Shown in pieces: positions 35,516 to 48,538 of a stretch of DNA of 64,000 nucleotides (its first letter is position 1; each line of letters begins with the position of its first letter). Location: NCBI RefSeq assembly GCF_964204645.1, contig NC_134033.1:5614231-5678230 (forward strand), given 5' to 3'. The notes under the pieces are model-generated. The model made no database searches and had not been told where the DNA came from. It saw nothing but the letters and a program-made list of their open reading frames with translations. The translations under genes were made by a program, and so were the position numbers. The stretch is from Tubulanus polymorphus. Its lineage: Eukaryota; Nemertea; Palaeonemertea; Tubulaniformes; Tubulanidae.

Positions 35516-35724
35516 ACAAAACCACAGGGACAAAACCAAAATTATGAATTGTCGCGGGTGACAAAACCAAAATATTGAATTGTCACGGGCGACAAAACCA
35601 AAATAATGAATTGTCGCGGGCGATAAAACCACAATAATGAATTGTCGCGGACGACAAAAACAAAATATTGAATTGGTGCGTGCGACAAAACCAGAATAAT
35701 GAACCAGAAAACCAAACTAGCGGA
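35516..35724. repeat. 31-bp satellite, left block of U1
   Basis: About six units of the 31-bp repeat interrupted at 35724 by element B. The unit is TTGTCGCGGGCGACAA plus an A/T-rich 15-base spacer (AACCAAAATA(A/T)TGAA). Confidence 0.9.
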
Positions 35725-35737
35725 CCAGGGACACCAT

Positions 35738-36972
35738 GCTCACTTGGGAAGTGGTTTCAAATGCTCAACAATCTAACAATTTCAATACATAACGCCCTCT
35801 AGTGACCATATACAAAAACCAATGACCTTGAAACCCTCCACAATCATAGAACATGTGAGCAGCTATGATTTTGTAATTGATTGTGATAACAAAATATGCC
35901 TCGTTACCAATTTAATATGGAAATACTAAGTTATTCTACTATTCAACGCCCCTGGTGACCGTATGCAAAACCCATTGACCTTAAAACTCACCACAATCGT
36001 AGTACATGTCATGAAATACAACTTTGCAATTGATCATAGTAACAAAATATGCCTAGGTACCAATCTAATAAGGAAATACTAAGCCATTCTACTATTCAAC
36101 GCCCCCTGGTGACTATATGGAATAACTAATGTCCTTAAAAACTCACCACAATCATAGACGATGTCATGACCTACAACTTTGCAATTGATCATGGTAACAA
36201 AATATGCCTGGGTACAAATATAATATAGCGATACTAAGTTATTGTATTATTCAACGCCCCCTGATGGCCACATACTAAAACCAATGACCTTGAAACTTAC
36301 CAAAATCAGAGAACACGTTGTGGGCTACAACTTTCCAATTGAATATAGTTACACAATATGCTTAGGTATCAATTTAATGTGGAAAAACTTTTTCCCACCT
36401 ACGAATGAGTACTGATGACACCAAAATGGCCGCCAATTGCGTCATAATTGGCTGATCAAAAATACCAGTCCCAGGTATAAAACATCCCTCTCTAAAGAAT
36501 ACCCATCAGCAGTTGCAATGAGAAATGGCAAACCAGTAGGAAGCTACAGGACCTAGAATTCTGGCCAAAATTGACATTTTTGGGCACTAAAAAGGTTATA
36601 GGACGGCCATCTTGAGTCAGATCGACCCAATTTTCTTATGCTGATGGGCCTTTGGTAGATTCAAATATAAACGAAAGATCAAGGTAATTGATCAAAGCGT
36701 CTTCAAAATTTCACCATGAAAACTTCGAAAATGTTTAAAAAGTGCTGATTTTGGCAAACAACAATGGCTGCCAGTCGGCCATCTTGAATCTGACAGGGCC
36801 AGATTTTTGGGCTGACGATGTGTTTAGGGTAGATACATGTATAAACCTAATATCAAGACATTACCTTGAAGCGTCTTCAAAACTTCCCAAAATAACTGGA
36901 TTCCGTCTATGGACGGACGGACGGACGAAAAGTGAACACAATAGCCCGCTGGGACTAAAGTCCCAAGTGGAC
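35738..36972 (+). mobile_element. Element B, copy 1 (in the satellite of U1)
   Basis: Starts GCTCACTTGGGAAGTGG and ends in the hairpin-forming CCGCTGGGACTAAAGTCCC AAGTGGAC; the outermost 12 bases at the two ends are near reverse complements. Inside are four ~154-bp subrepeats (marks near 35797, 35951, 36105, 36259), then unique sequence with ATGGCCGCCAATT, GGACGGCCATCTTG and GGACGGACGGACGGACG. Satellite continues on both sides, so B was inserted into the satellite. No protein encoded. Confidence 0.75.
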
Positions 36973-36979
36973 TGAAAAA

Positions 36980-38293
36980 GAATTGTCGCGGGCGACAAAA
37001 CGAAACTATGAATTGTCGCGGGTGATAAAACCAAAATATTGAATTGTCGCGGGCGACAAAACCAAAATAATGAATTGTTGCGGGCGATAAAACCAAACTA
37101 ATGAATTTTCGCGGGCGATAAAACAAAAATATTGAATTGTCTCGGGCGATAAAACCAAAATAATGAATTGTCGCAGGCGACAAAACCAAAATAATGAATT
37201 GTCGCGGATGATAAAAACAAAATATTGAATTGTCGCGGGCGATAAAACCAAAATAATGAATTATCGCGGGCGATAAAACCAAAATATTGAATTGTCGCGG
37301 GCGATAAAACCAAAATAATGAATTGTCGCGGGCGACAAAACCAAAAAAAAATGTCGCGGGCGACAAAAACAAAGTATAAAACCAAAATAATGAATTGTCG
37401 CGGGCGTCAAAACCAAAAACAAGAATTGTCGCGGGCGACAACACCAAAATAATGAATTGTCGCTGGAGATAAAACCAAAGTATTGAATTTTCACGGGCGA
37501 TAAAACCAAAATATTGAATTGTCGCGGGCGACAAAACCAAACTAATGAATTGTCGCGGGCAACAAAACCAAAAAAGAATTGTCGGGGCGACAAAACCAAA
37601 ATAATGAAATGTCGCGGGCGATAAAACTAAAATAATGAATTGTCTCGGGCGACAAAACCAAAATAATGAATTGTCGCGGGCGATAAAACCAAAATAATGA
37701 ATTATCGCGGGCGATAAAACCAAAATATTGAATTGTCACGGGTGATAAAACCAAAATAATGAATAGTCGCGGGCGACAAAACCAAAATATTGAATTGTCG
37801 CGGGCGACAAAACCAAAATATTGAATTGTCACAGGCGACAAAACCAAAAAAAGAATTGTCGGGGTGACAAAACCAAAATAATGAATTGTCGCGGGCGACA
37901 AAACCAAAATATTGAATTGTCGCGGGCGACAAAAGCAAAATATTGATTTGTCGCGGGCGACAAAACCAAAAAAAGAATTGTCGGGGCGACAAAACCAAAA
38001 TAATGAATTGTCGCGGGCGATAAAACCAAAATAATGAATTGTCGCGGGCGATAAAACCAAAATAATGAATTGTCGCGGGCGATAAAATCAAAATATTGAA
38101 TTGTCGCGGGCGACAAAACCAAAAAAGAAAAATTTCGCGTGCGACAAAAACAAAATATAAAACCAAAATAATGAATTGTCGCGGGCGACAAAACCAAAAT
38201 AATGCATTGTCGCTGGCGATAAAACTAAAATAATGAATTGTCGAGGGCGATAAAACCAAAATAATGAATTGTCGCGGGCGACAAAATCAAAAT
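36980..38293. repeat. 31-bp satellite, right block of U1
   Basis: About 42 units. TTGTCGC and GCGACAA form inverted arms around GG; many units carry GCGATAA, which breaks one pair. Short units (26 bases) and a variant with AAAAACAAA..ATAAAACC recur. As 31 is not a multiple of 3, the minus strand shows long frames with a 31-residue period (FWFYRPRQF); they are by-products of the repeat. Confidence 0.95.
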
Positions 38294-39334
38294 CATTGTT
38301 TTCTCGCGTTATTTTAGTTTTGTCGTAATGTCGCCCTCATTTGCATATTCGTGTTTTTTATTTTATCAGCCACCATACTAAAGCTTTAAGGTCGCCTAAA
38401 ACTCGATAAACACTTCAAGCGACACAGCGAACATCTCCTTTCCTCCACAGCGAACACTTACTCCGAATGTCAAGTGTAAGTCCAGCATACGGATAGGAGT
38501 GTGTTTTATACTTGTATTTAGTAAATACCTTGTGGATTTGACAATGATCGGTATGTATTGTAGGAAATATAGAGTATTGATGGTATTGATATAGAGGGCC
38601 GCGGCCGAATAAAGTAATATATTCTTTTATTTTGATACCTCGTCGATATAACAGCTTTTCTCCGCTATATCTCTTCGGCGTGTTTAGTTTAGGCCTACGA
38701 CTCCATTGTACACTTATGATTTATCTTAGTAAAAACACGGTAAATTTGGTAAAGAAAAATAGGTATCGCTAAATCAACTGCTTGACGCCCGCAGCCAAAT
38801 CACTGGTAGTAATAAATTAATTTGTACTCGATTTGATTCTAAGAATGAGGAGAAACTCGCAGCTAATTCCCGGAACAACGATGTAGTGACACACGTCGAT
38901 TTGTCGATGTTTACGGCTCGACAGTGCTTTTAAAATCCAAAGTAGTAAATTTCCTGAGTATCAGTAATATAATTTGATGAGGAAAATGGGTTACTGTTAA
39001 AATTAGTTTTTAAAAACCGCGACAGAATGTGCAATCTTTCGGTAATAAATTTGTTAATTTATGCTTGAATTGATAATCGATGTGACAAGTAACGTGCGGT
39101 AGATTTCGGAAAGACGACTTAGAAAAACATGTCGGCTCTTTGAATGGGGCTCAATTTTCGATGTTTACGGCCCGACAGTGCTTTTGTAACGTTGATTCTT
39201 CAAAATTCGCACGGAGTATTTGTAGATCGAACTGAGCTGAATGATATCAGACGGATTGTATCGGCAACAGCGGTAATGTAAAAAAGCCTATGTACTTTTG
39301 ACAAAAAATGTAAGGAAAAAAATAATAATAATAA

Positions 39335-39645
39335 TAAATATAGCTGCAAAGCAGCGATAACGGGTTTTCTGCACAGTCTTAGAATCCTGTTCAACGGTGG
39401 ATTTCAACAAAGCATTTGATAAGGCTCAACATCAGCCATTACTGAACAGGCTATTAGGAAACAGTATCAATGATAGGTCACCCAAATGGCACAGCAGTTA
39501 TCACTGAACGGAAACTTGTAACCGAAATCAACGGAACGCCTCATCTTGGAATGAGACGGTCTAACACGTAGAGTCACGCAAGGTAGTATCCTAAGTCATC
39601 TTCTGTTTAATGTCCTGACAAATGACATACAGAGTAATCCAAAAT
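39335..39645 (+). pseudogene. LINE RT fragment inside U2
   Basis: Near-copy of 35150-35445 in the same place of the macro-repeat; same deletion, so it arose by the macro-duplication and not by a new insertion. Confidence 0.7.
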
Positions 39646-39714
39646 ATACCAGAGTAAATTTCCAAAACAACCTTAACACACTGTTCGACCAAAAACTTAA
39701 TGTTCCGACAAAAC

Positions 39715-40110
39715 CACGGGCGACAAAACCAAAATTATGAATTGTCGCGGGTGACAAAACCAAAATATTGAATTGTCACGGGCTACAAAACAAAAATAAT
39801 GAATTGTCGCGGGCGATTAAACCAAAATTATGAATTGTCGCGGGTGACAAAACCAAAATATTGAATTGTCACGGGCGACAAAACAAAAATAATGAATTGT
39901 CGCGGCCGATAAAACCAAAATAATGAATTGTCGCGGGCGATAAAACCACAATAATGAATTGTCGCGGGCGTTAAAACCAAAATATTGAATTGTCGCGGGC
40001 GATAAAACCACAATAATGAATTGTCGCTGACGACAAAAACAAACTATTGAATTGTTGCGTGCGTAAAAAACCAAAATAATGAATTGTCGCGGGCGACAAA
40101 ACCAAACTAG
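39715..40110. repeat. 31-bp satellite, left block of U2
   Basis: About thirteen units; the expanded form of the block at 35516-35724, ending at the same place of element B. Confidence 0.9.
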
Positions 40111-40127
40111 GGGTCCAGGGACACCAT

Positions 40128-41516
40128 GCTCACTTGGGCAGTGGTTTCAAATGCTCAACAATCTAACAATTTCAATACATAACGCCCTCTAGTGACCATA
40201 TACAAAAACCAATGCCCTTGAAACCCACCACAATCAAAGAACATGTGGGCAGCTATGATTTTGTAATTGATTGTGATAACAAAATATGCCTCGTTACCAA
40301 TTTAATATGGAAATACTAAGTTATTCTACTATTCAACGCCCCCTGGTGACCATTTGCAAAACCCAATGACCTTAAAACTCACCACAATCGTAGTACATGT
40401 CATGAAATACAACTTTGCAATTGATCATAGTAACAAAATATGCCTAGGTACCAATCTAATAAGGAAATACTAAGCCATTCTACTATTCAGCGCCCCCTGG
40501 TGACTATATGGAATAACTAATGTCCTTAAAAACTCACCACAATCATAGACGATGTCATGAACTACAACTTTGCGATGGATCATGGTAACAAACTATGCCT
40601 AGGTACCAATCTAATAAGGAAAAACTAAGATTTTCTACTATTCAACGCCCCCTGGTGACTATATGGAATAACTAATGTCCTTAAAAACTCACCACAAGCA
40701 TAGACGATGTCATGAACTACAACTTTGCCATTGATCGTGGTAACAAAATATGCCTTGGTACAAATATAATATAGCGATACTAAGTTATTGTATTATTCAA
40801 CGCCCCCTGATGGCCACATACAAAAACCAATGACCTTGAAACTCACCAAAATCATGGAACACGTTATGGGCTACAACTTTCCAATTGAATATAGTAACAC
40901 AATATGCTTAGGTATCAATTAATTGTGGAAAAACTTTTTCCCACCTACGAATGAGTACTGATGACACCATGATGGCCGCCAATTTCGTCATAATTGGCTG
41001 ATCAAAAATACCTGTCCCAGGTATAAAACATCCCTCTCTAAAGAATATCCATCAGCAATTGCAATGAGAAATGGCAAACGAGAAGGAAGCTACAGGACCT
41101 AGAATTCTGGCCAAAATTGACATTTTTCGGCACTAAAAAGGTCATAGGACGGCCATCTTGAGTCAGATAAACCCAATTTTCTTATGCTGATGGGCCCTTG
41201 GTAGATTCAAATATAAACGAAAGATCAAGGTAATTGATCAAAGCGTCTTCAAAATTTCCCACGAAAACTTCGAAAATGTTTAAAAAGTGCTGATTTTGGC
41301 AAACAACACTGGCTGCCAGTCAGCCATCCTGAATCTGACAGGGCCAGTTTTTGGGCTGACGATGTGTCTAGGGTAGATACATGTATAGACCAAATATCAA
41401 GACATTACCATGAAGCGTCTTCAAAACTTCCAAAAATAACAGGATTCCGTCTATAGAAGGACGGACGGACGAAAAGTGAACGCAATAGCCCGCTGGGACT
41501 AAAGTCCCAAGTGGAC
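40128..41516 (+). mobile_element. Element B, copy 2 (in the satellite of U2)
   Basis: As copy 1, but with five ~154-bp subrepeats (near 40187, 40341, 40495, 40651, 40805). The same junctions with the satellite show that it was copied with the macro-repeat. Confidence 0.75.
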
Positions 41517-41522
41517 TGAAAA

Positions 41523-43360
41523 AGGATTGTCGCGGGCGACAAAACCAAACTAATGAATTTTCGCGGGTGATAAAACCAAAATATTAAATTGTAGCGGGCG
41601 ACAAATCCAAACTAATGAATTGTCGCGGGCGATAAAACCAATCTAATGAATTGTCGCGGGCGATAAAACAAAAATATTGAATTTTCGCGGGCGATAAAAC
41701 CAAAAAAATGAATTGTCTCGGGCGACAAAACCAAAATATTTAATTGTCACGTGCGACAAAACCAAAATAATGAATTGTCGCGGGCGACAAAACCAAAATA
41801 ATGAATTGTCGCAGGCGATAAAACCAAAATAATGAATTGTCTAGGGCGACAAAACCAAAATAATGAATTGTCGCAGGCGGTAAAAACCAAATATTGAATT
41901 GTCGCGGGCGATAAAACCAAAATATTGAATTAGCGCGGGCGATAAAACCAAAATATTGAATTGTCGCGGGCGATAAAACCAAAATAATGAATTGTTGCGG
42001 GCGACAAAACCAAAATATTGAATTGTCGAGGGCGATAAAACCAAAATATTGAATTGTCGCAGGTGACAAAACCAAAAAAAGAATTGTCGGAGCGACAAAA
42101 CCAAAAAAATGAATTGTCTCAGGCGACAAAACCAAAATAATGAATTGTCGCGGGCGATAAAACCAAAATAATGAATTGTCTCGGGCGATAAAACCAAAAT
42201 ATTGAATTGTCGCGGGCGATAAAACCAAAATAATCAATTGTCGTGGGCGACAAAACCAAAATATTAAATTGTCGCGGGCGACAAAACCAAACTAATGAAT
42301 TGTCGCGGGCGACAAAACCAAAATATTGAATTGTGGGGGCGACAAAACCAAAATAATGAATTGTCGCGGGCGATAAAACCAAAATAATGAATTGTCGCGG
42401 GCGATAAAACCAAAATAATGAATTTTCGCGAGCGACAAAACCAAAATATTGATTCGTCGCGGGCGACAAAACCAAAAGATTGAATTATCGCGGGCGATAA
42501 AACCAAAATATTGAATTGTCGCGGATGATAAAACCAAAATAATGATTCGTCGCGGGCAAAAAAAACCAACATAATGAATTGTCTCGGTCGACAAAACAAA
42601 AATAATGAATTGTCGCGGGCGATAAAACCAAAATAATGAATTATCGCGGGCGATAAAACCAAAATATTGAATTGTCGCGGGCGATAAAACCAAAATAATG
42701 AATTGTCGCGGGCGACAAAACCAAAATATTGATTTGTCATGGGCGACAAAACCAAAATATTGAATTGTCGCGGGCGACAAAACCAAACTAATGAATTGTC
42801 GCGGGCGACAAAACCAAAATATTGAATTGTGGGGGCGACAAAACCAAAATAATGAATTGTCGCGGGCGATAAAACCAAAATAATGAATTGTCGCGGGCGA
42901 TAAAACCAAAATAATGAATTGTCGCGAGCGACAAAACCAAAATATTGATTTGTCGCGGGCGACAAAACCAAAATATTGAATTATCGCGGGCGATAAAACC
43001 AAAATATTGAATTGTCGCGGATGATAAAACCAAAATATTGAATTGTCGTGGGCGACAAAACCAAAAAAGAAAATTGTCGCGGGCGACAAAAACTAAATAT
43101 AAAACCAAAATAATGAATTGTCGCGGGCGACAAAAACCAAAATAATGAATTGTCGCTGGCGATAAAACCAAAGTAATGAATTGTCATGGGCGATAAAACC
43201 AAAATATTGAATTGTCGTGGGCGACAAAACCAAACTAATGAATTGTCGCAAGCGATGAAACCAAAATAATGAATTGTCGCGGGCGATAAAACCAAAATAT
43301 TGAATTGTCGCGTGTGACAAAACCAAAATAATGAATTGTCGCGGGCGACAAAATCAAAAT
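41523..43360. repeat. 31-bp satellite, right block of U2
   Basis: About 59 units. A rare variant (TTGTGGGGGC) recurs at 42331 and 42827, an offset of 496 = 16 x 31, so a higher-order repeat exists. The end joins the same CATTGTTTTCTCGCGTT sequence as in U1. Confidence 0.95.
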
Positions 43361-43499
43361 CATTGTTTTCTCGCGTTATTTTAGTTTTGTCGTAATGTCG
43401 CCCTCATTTGCATATTCGTGTTTTTTTATTTTATCAGCCACCATACTAAAGCCTTAAGGTCGCGTAAAACGCGATAAACACTTCAAGCGACACAGCGAA

Positions 43500-44420
43500 C
43501 GATCTTCTTTCCCCCTCAGCGAACACTTACTCCGATTGTCAAGTGTGAGTCCAGCATACGGATAGGAGTGTGTTATATACTTGTATTTAGTAAATACCTT
43601 GTGGATTTGACAATGATAGGTATGTACGGTAGGAAATATAGAGTATTGATGGTATTGATACAGAGGTTGAAGCCCGCGGCCGAATAAAGTAATATATTTC
43701 TTTATTTTGATACCTCGTCGACATAACAGCTTTTCTCCGCTATATCTCTTCGGCGTGTTTAGTTTAGGCCTACGACTCCCCGGTACACTTATGATTTATC
43801 TTAGTAAAAACACGGTAAATTTGGTAAAGAAAAATAGGTATCGCTAAATTAACTGCTTGACGCCCGCAGCCAAATCACTGGTAGTAATAAATTGATTTGT
43901 ACTCAATTTGATTCTCAGAATGAGGAGAAACTCGCAGCTGATTCCCGGAACGACGATGTAGTGACACACGTCGATTTGTCGATGTTTACGGCTCGACAGT
44001 GCTTTTAAAATCTAAAGTATTAAATTTCCTGTGTATCAGTAATATAATTTGATGAGGAAAATGGGTTACTGTTAAAATTAGTTTTTAAAAACCGCGACAG
44101 AATGTGCAATCTTTCGGTAATAAATTTGTTAATTTATGCTTGAATTGATAATCGATGTGTCAAGAAACGTGCGGTAGATTTCGGAAAGACGACTTAGAAA
44201 AACATGTCGGCTCTTTGAATGGGGCTCAATTTTCGATGTTTACGGCCCGACAGTGCTTTTGTAACGTTGATTCTTCAAAATTCGCACGGAGTATTTGTAG
44301 ATCGAACTGAGCTGAATGATATCAGACGGATTGTATCGGCAACAGCGGTAATGTAAAAAAGCCTACGTACTTTTGACAAAAAATGTGTGGAAAAAAATAA
44401 TAATAATAATAATAATAATA
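43500..44420 (+). repeat. Macro-repeat unit U3, truncated
   Basis: Copies the first 0.9 kb of U2 (ACTTACTCCGATTGTCAAG to GACAAAAAATGT) and ends in an AAT microsatellite (44395-44421), after which a hairpin repeat takes over. No satellite and no element B follow. Confidence 0.75.
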
Positions 44421-44440
44421 AGAAACACGCAAATCTCAAT

Positions 44441-44492
44441 AGGGTTTTCTGTGATGTAACAGAAAACCCTAATAAATATAGCTGCAAGCAGC
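44441..44492. repeat. Hairpin repeat, copy 1
   Basis: AGGGTTTTCTGT pairs with ACAGAAAACCCT (44441-44470) and is followed by the palindrome GCTGCAAGCAGC. It interrupts U3 just after an AAT microsatellite. The GCTGCAAAGCAGC palindrome without the hairpin is found at 33062, 35150 and 39344. Confidence 0.7.
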
Positions 44493-45722
44493 GATAACGG
44501 GTTTCTGCCTTTCTGGATAGAATGTCGTTCAGGGATGCGAGCAAAGATTTCACCCGAAATCAGTTCGTTACATTCCGTTTTTTGAAAGAGTGCCACCTAG
44601 GGGTCAACTCACAACATGGATATGTTGACCCACATGTGCTACTACGCGCACGTGCTACTACGCGCAAAGTACTAATGCGCCAGGTTTTGGGGGAAATAAC
44701 AACGAGAAGAACGAAGGTATGGTGTTTTTACCATTCCCTAGTTTAAGCGCATATTCGGTTATCATTAGTTCCGAAAAAAGTCGACTAGATAAGAAAACCG
44801 AATTTGGCCCAAAGCACAAATTTGGTCTATAGGGTAAACTATGCAGGAGGGAAGGCCTTATAGTGTTACTATTAGTAGAGGAGTGGCAAGTCAGTCTGAC
44901 GAGTCAAGCGATCAGATGGGGACCACAATTCATATATGAAATTGACGTCCAATAAACATTATAAAAACATAATTACTACCAATTACTGACAGTCACTGGT
45001 CTCTGGCTAGCAATCATTCTTTATCGGTGCAGTGGGTAGGTATTTTCAACTGACTTTGTCCTTCTATGACATTACCATCGCCGCTGCGTCACGATGTGAT
45101 GTACATGTACAAGGTTATGTATGTGATGTATAAACTGACTTTAGACCGTTTAATATCGACGATAACAAGGTATGTTTTTGGACCGGACCAATTCAATTCA
45201 ATTAAGAAAACGCGTACCGTACAATAAATAAATAAATAAACCGCTGTTGATTTTTCGAAGTATTGATATCCACGAACAGAACAATACTATTATAAGATGT
45301 TTAAAAGGAACTGCTTTTAATAACAGTATGAATAAACTTACTTCACAAACAAGGAAGTACATTTTTAACTTGTGAATGGTCGAACCCGAGTTATTCACAG
45401 TAACCTGTGATTTGGATATTCTCGGAGCCTTCCTTCTTTATTTATCTATGAAATGACGTCACAAACTTTCAGATTCGCGCCAGTATGGCGCCATGATTGA
45501 TGATTGCTATTTCCATCGGTGCTATCTTTAAGTAACTTCAAGTTTAAAATAGGAAGCACAGTACATCCATAGAAACTACGCGCAGAAAGAGACTGTTTTA
45601 TTATTATCAGAGTTTAAGATTTCGTTTCAAAGTTGTTAGTAGTCAAATCTAATAGAAGATGAATTTTATGTGACGAAACTCAGTGGAAAATATGTTAAAA
45701 TAATAATCTGCAAGAATCCAAT

Positions 45723-45772
45723 AGGGTTTCTGCCGAGGCAGCAGAAACCCTAAATATAGCTGCAAAGCAGCG
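45723..45772. repeat. Hairpin repeat, copy 2
   Basis: AGGGTTTCTGC pairs with GCAGAAACCCT, followed by TAGCTGCAAAGCAGCG. The flanks (44500-45720, 45775-46640) show no gene; they hold AT-rich unique-looking sequence, with GGGGTCA(A/G)CTCA after both copies 1 and 2, so the family is longer than the hairpin. Confidence 0.65.
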
Positions 45773-46842
45773 ATAAAGGGTTTCCGCTGGATAGAATGGC
45801 GTACACGGATGCGTGCAAAAATTTCAACGAAATCAGTTCGTAACCTTTTTTAACGGAGCGCCTCCTAGGGGTCAGCTCATACCTTGGATATTTTGTCCCA
45901 TATAGTACCAGTTAGTCAAGTTTAGGGGAAAAACATCGAGAATAACAAAGATACGGTGTTTTTGCAGAATGAACAAAAATTGATGCTAGAATCAGTTTTC
46001 AAAATTAATGCCCCTAGTGGTTACAATGGGAACTAATGATGTAAGGGGTTCGCTCTATTTGTCATCCTAATATAAGTCACATATTGCATAATCATACATA
46101 CATCTACAATTTCATAAGCAACGGTTCATAACGCTTCATATCTCTGACTACATGGAAATGCTTAATAATAACAATAATATCAATAATGTAATATAACTTA
46201 TGAATATAGTTAATCAATATGTGCTTTAATGACGTTATCAACATGTCACATTACTCAATATTTCATTTCACTCAATTAGTTTTCATTGTAATTAGCTCTA
46301 GTCAGTGCTCATCAATAATTAATTTGTGTCTCTCAAACATGTCATCAGCCGGTTACATATTTCATATCAAGGTAAATGTGCATCAATTTTCATAGAAATC
46401 CCTTCATTCGCTTAGTAGATAACACTCAAAATGCCTTTCCAGCAACTTGTTGGTGGCGCTCCCGGAGAACCATGTGAGTTACCTACTTAAACCCGCACAT
46501 CAATACAAGTGTAAAGGGCTACTAACCACACATCGCAATTCTATTCGATTCTATCGCCAACGGTCACTAGGAGCAAAATAATTGTTTTTACAGTCCCCGC
46601 GTGGCAGTTGTATGAACTAATCATGCAGGTTGGCATAATTACATGCTTCGATTCAACAATGCACTTGTTCGAACAAAAAACTTATAAATGTTCCAACAAG
46701 TAAATTTTGCTCTAATGAAAACAATTCTTTTTGATCGAAGAATATAGTTTTTGTTGGAATAAAAAGCTTTTTATTCGCGTCAAAATATTTGTTGTACGTG
46801 CGCTGATATGTCATCTGTAAACTACGGGTCCAGGGACACCTT

Positions 46843-48156
46843 GCCCACTTGGGAAGTGGTTTCAAATGCTCAATAATCAAACAATTTCAATAATCAACGC
46901 CCCTGGTGACCATATACAAAAACCAATGGCCTTGAAACTCACCACAATAATAGAACATGTCATGAACTACATATTAGCAACTACCATTTTGTTATTGATT
47001 GTGATAACAAAATATTCCTCGTTACCAATTTAATATGGAAATACAAAGTTATTCTACTATTCAGTGCCCCCTGGTGACCATAATCAAAACCCAATGACCT
47101 TGAAACTCACAGATAGAACATGTCATAATAGAACATGTCATGAACTACATGTTAGCAATTGATCATCGCCATCATCAAATACGGTTGCATAGGCTGTTGC
47201 CTATCATGGTAACAAGATGCCTAGGTACCAATATAACAAGGAAATACTAAGTTATTATACTATTCAGTGCCACCTGGTGACCATATAGAATAACTAATAT
47301 CCTTAACACTCATAGACGATGTCATGAGCTACAACTCTTCAATTGATTGTGGTAACAAATTATGCATTGGTACAAATATAATATAAAAATACTAAGATAT
47401 TGCATTATTCAATGCCCCCTGGTGGCCATATACAAAAACTAATGACCTTGAAACTCTTCACAACCATAAACCATGTCATGAGCTACAACTTTCCAATTGT
47501 ACACGTTATTAGCTACACTTTTCTAATTCATTGTGGTAACAAAATATGCTTAGGTATGAATATAATGTTGAAAACATTTTTCCCACCTACGAATGAGTAC
47601 TGATGACACCAAGATGACCGCCAATTGCGTCATAATTGGCCGATCAACAATACCTATCTGAGTTATCAAACATCCCTTTCCAAAAGATACGCATCAGCAA
47701 TTGCAATGAGAAATGGCAAACCAGTAGGAAGCTAAAAAAATTGACATTTTTGGGCACTAATAAGGTCATAGGACGGCCATCTTGAGTCCGATCGACCCAA
47801 TTTTTGTTATGCTGATGAACTCTGGAGAGATTCAAATAAATACGAAAGATCAAGGTAATTAATTGATCAAAGCGTCTTCAAAATGTCCCTCCAAAAGTTC
47901 AAAAACGTGTTTAAAGTGCTGATTTCGGAGAACAACAATGGCTGCCAGTCAACCATCTTCTGACAGGGCCACTTTTTGGGCCGAAGATGTGTCTAGGATG
48001 GATACATGTGTAACCATAATATAAAGACATTACATTGAAGCGTCTTCAAAACTTCCCAAAATAACTGGATCCCGTCTACGGACAAACGGGCGAATGGACG
48101 GATGACGGACGAAAAATGAACGCAAAAGCCCACTGGGACTAAAGTCCCAAGTGGGC
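46843..48156 (+). mobile_element. Element B, copy 3 (solo)
   Basis: Ends are exact 12-base inverted repeats: GCCCACTTGGGA (46843-46854) and TCCCAAGTGGGC (48145-48156). The 3' end folds as AGCCCACTGGGACT / AGTCCCAAGTGGGCT. Four degenerate ~154-170-bp subrepeats lie inside. No 31-bp satellite flanks it, which proves that B is a separate mobile unit. Most diverged of the three copies. Confidence 0.8.
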
Positions 48157-48538
48157 TAAAAATCGGAATTTTAGGCGTACATAAAAAATAAATGGTCCCT
48201 CTGACAAAAAAATTGTTGTGCAAAAAACAATTTCGTCAAACTAAAGTAAAACAGAAAACGATTCTGTTCGATCGAACAAAATAACTTCTCCTCATGAAAC
48301 GAAAAACTGTTTACAATGTACGAGTTCAAACGAAAAACTTAATGGTCCAACAAAAAAATTTTGTTCGAATGAAAACGATTCTGTTCGATTGAAGAATATA
48401 CGATCGGACTAAAAAATGTTTTCGAACGGAAACAATTGTGTTCAAATGATTTTTTCAAATTGGTTCGATCAAACAAAGTACTTTTGGTTCAAACGAAATC
48501 AATGTTTGTTAAGACGAAAAAAATGTTCTTGGTCGATT

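Larger units (their letters stand above)
34270..38440 (+). repeat. Macro-repeat unit U1
   Basis: First unit of a tandem duplication. In order: a segment opening ACTCCGAATATCAAG with several CCGCGGCCGAATCACTGGTA subrepeats, LINE RT remnant (35150-35445), short 31-bp satellite, element B, long 31-bp satellite, and an end segment with CCCTCATTTGCATATTCG. U2 follows directly. Confidence 0.75.
38440..43500 (+). repeat. Macro-repeat unit U2
   Basis: Same order of parts as U1, longer mainly because both satellite blocks and the 154-bp array of element B are expanded. Sequence agreement with U1 is high outside the arrays. Confidence 0.8.

Noticed and set aside
36824-43326. Many overlapping minus-strand frames with FGFIARDNSLFWFYRPRQ repeats
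   Set aside because: By-products of the 31-bp satellite read through all three frames (period 31 residues). They overlap one another and have no start context or family.
35516-43360. CRISPR array
   Set aside because: Units are contiguous with no unique spacers; this is a satellite in a eukaryotic genome.
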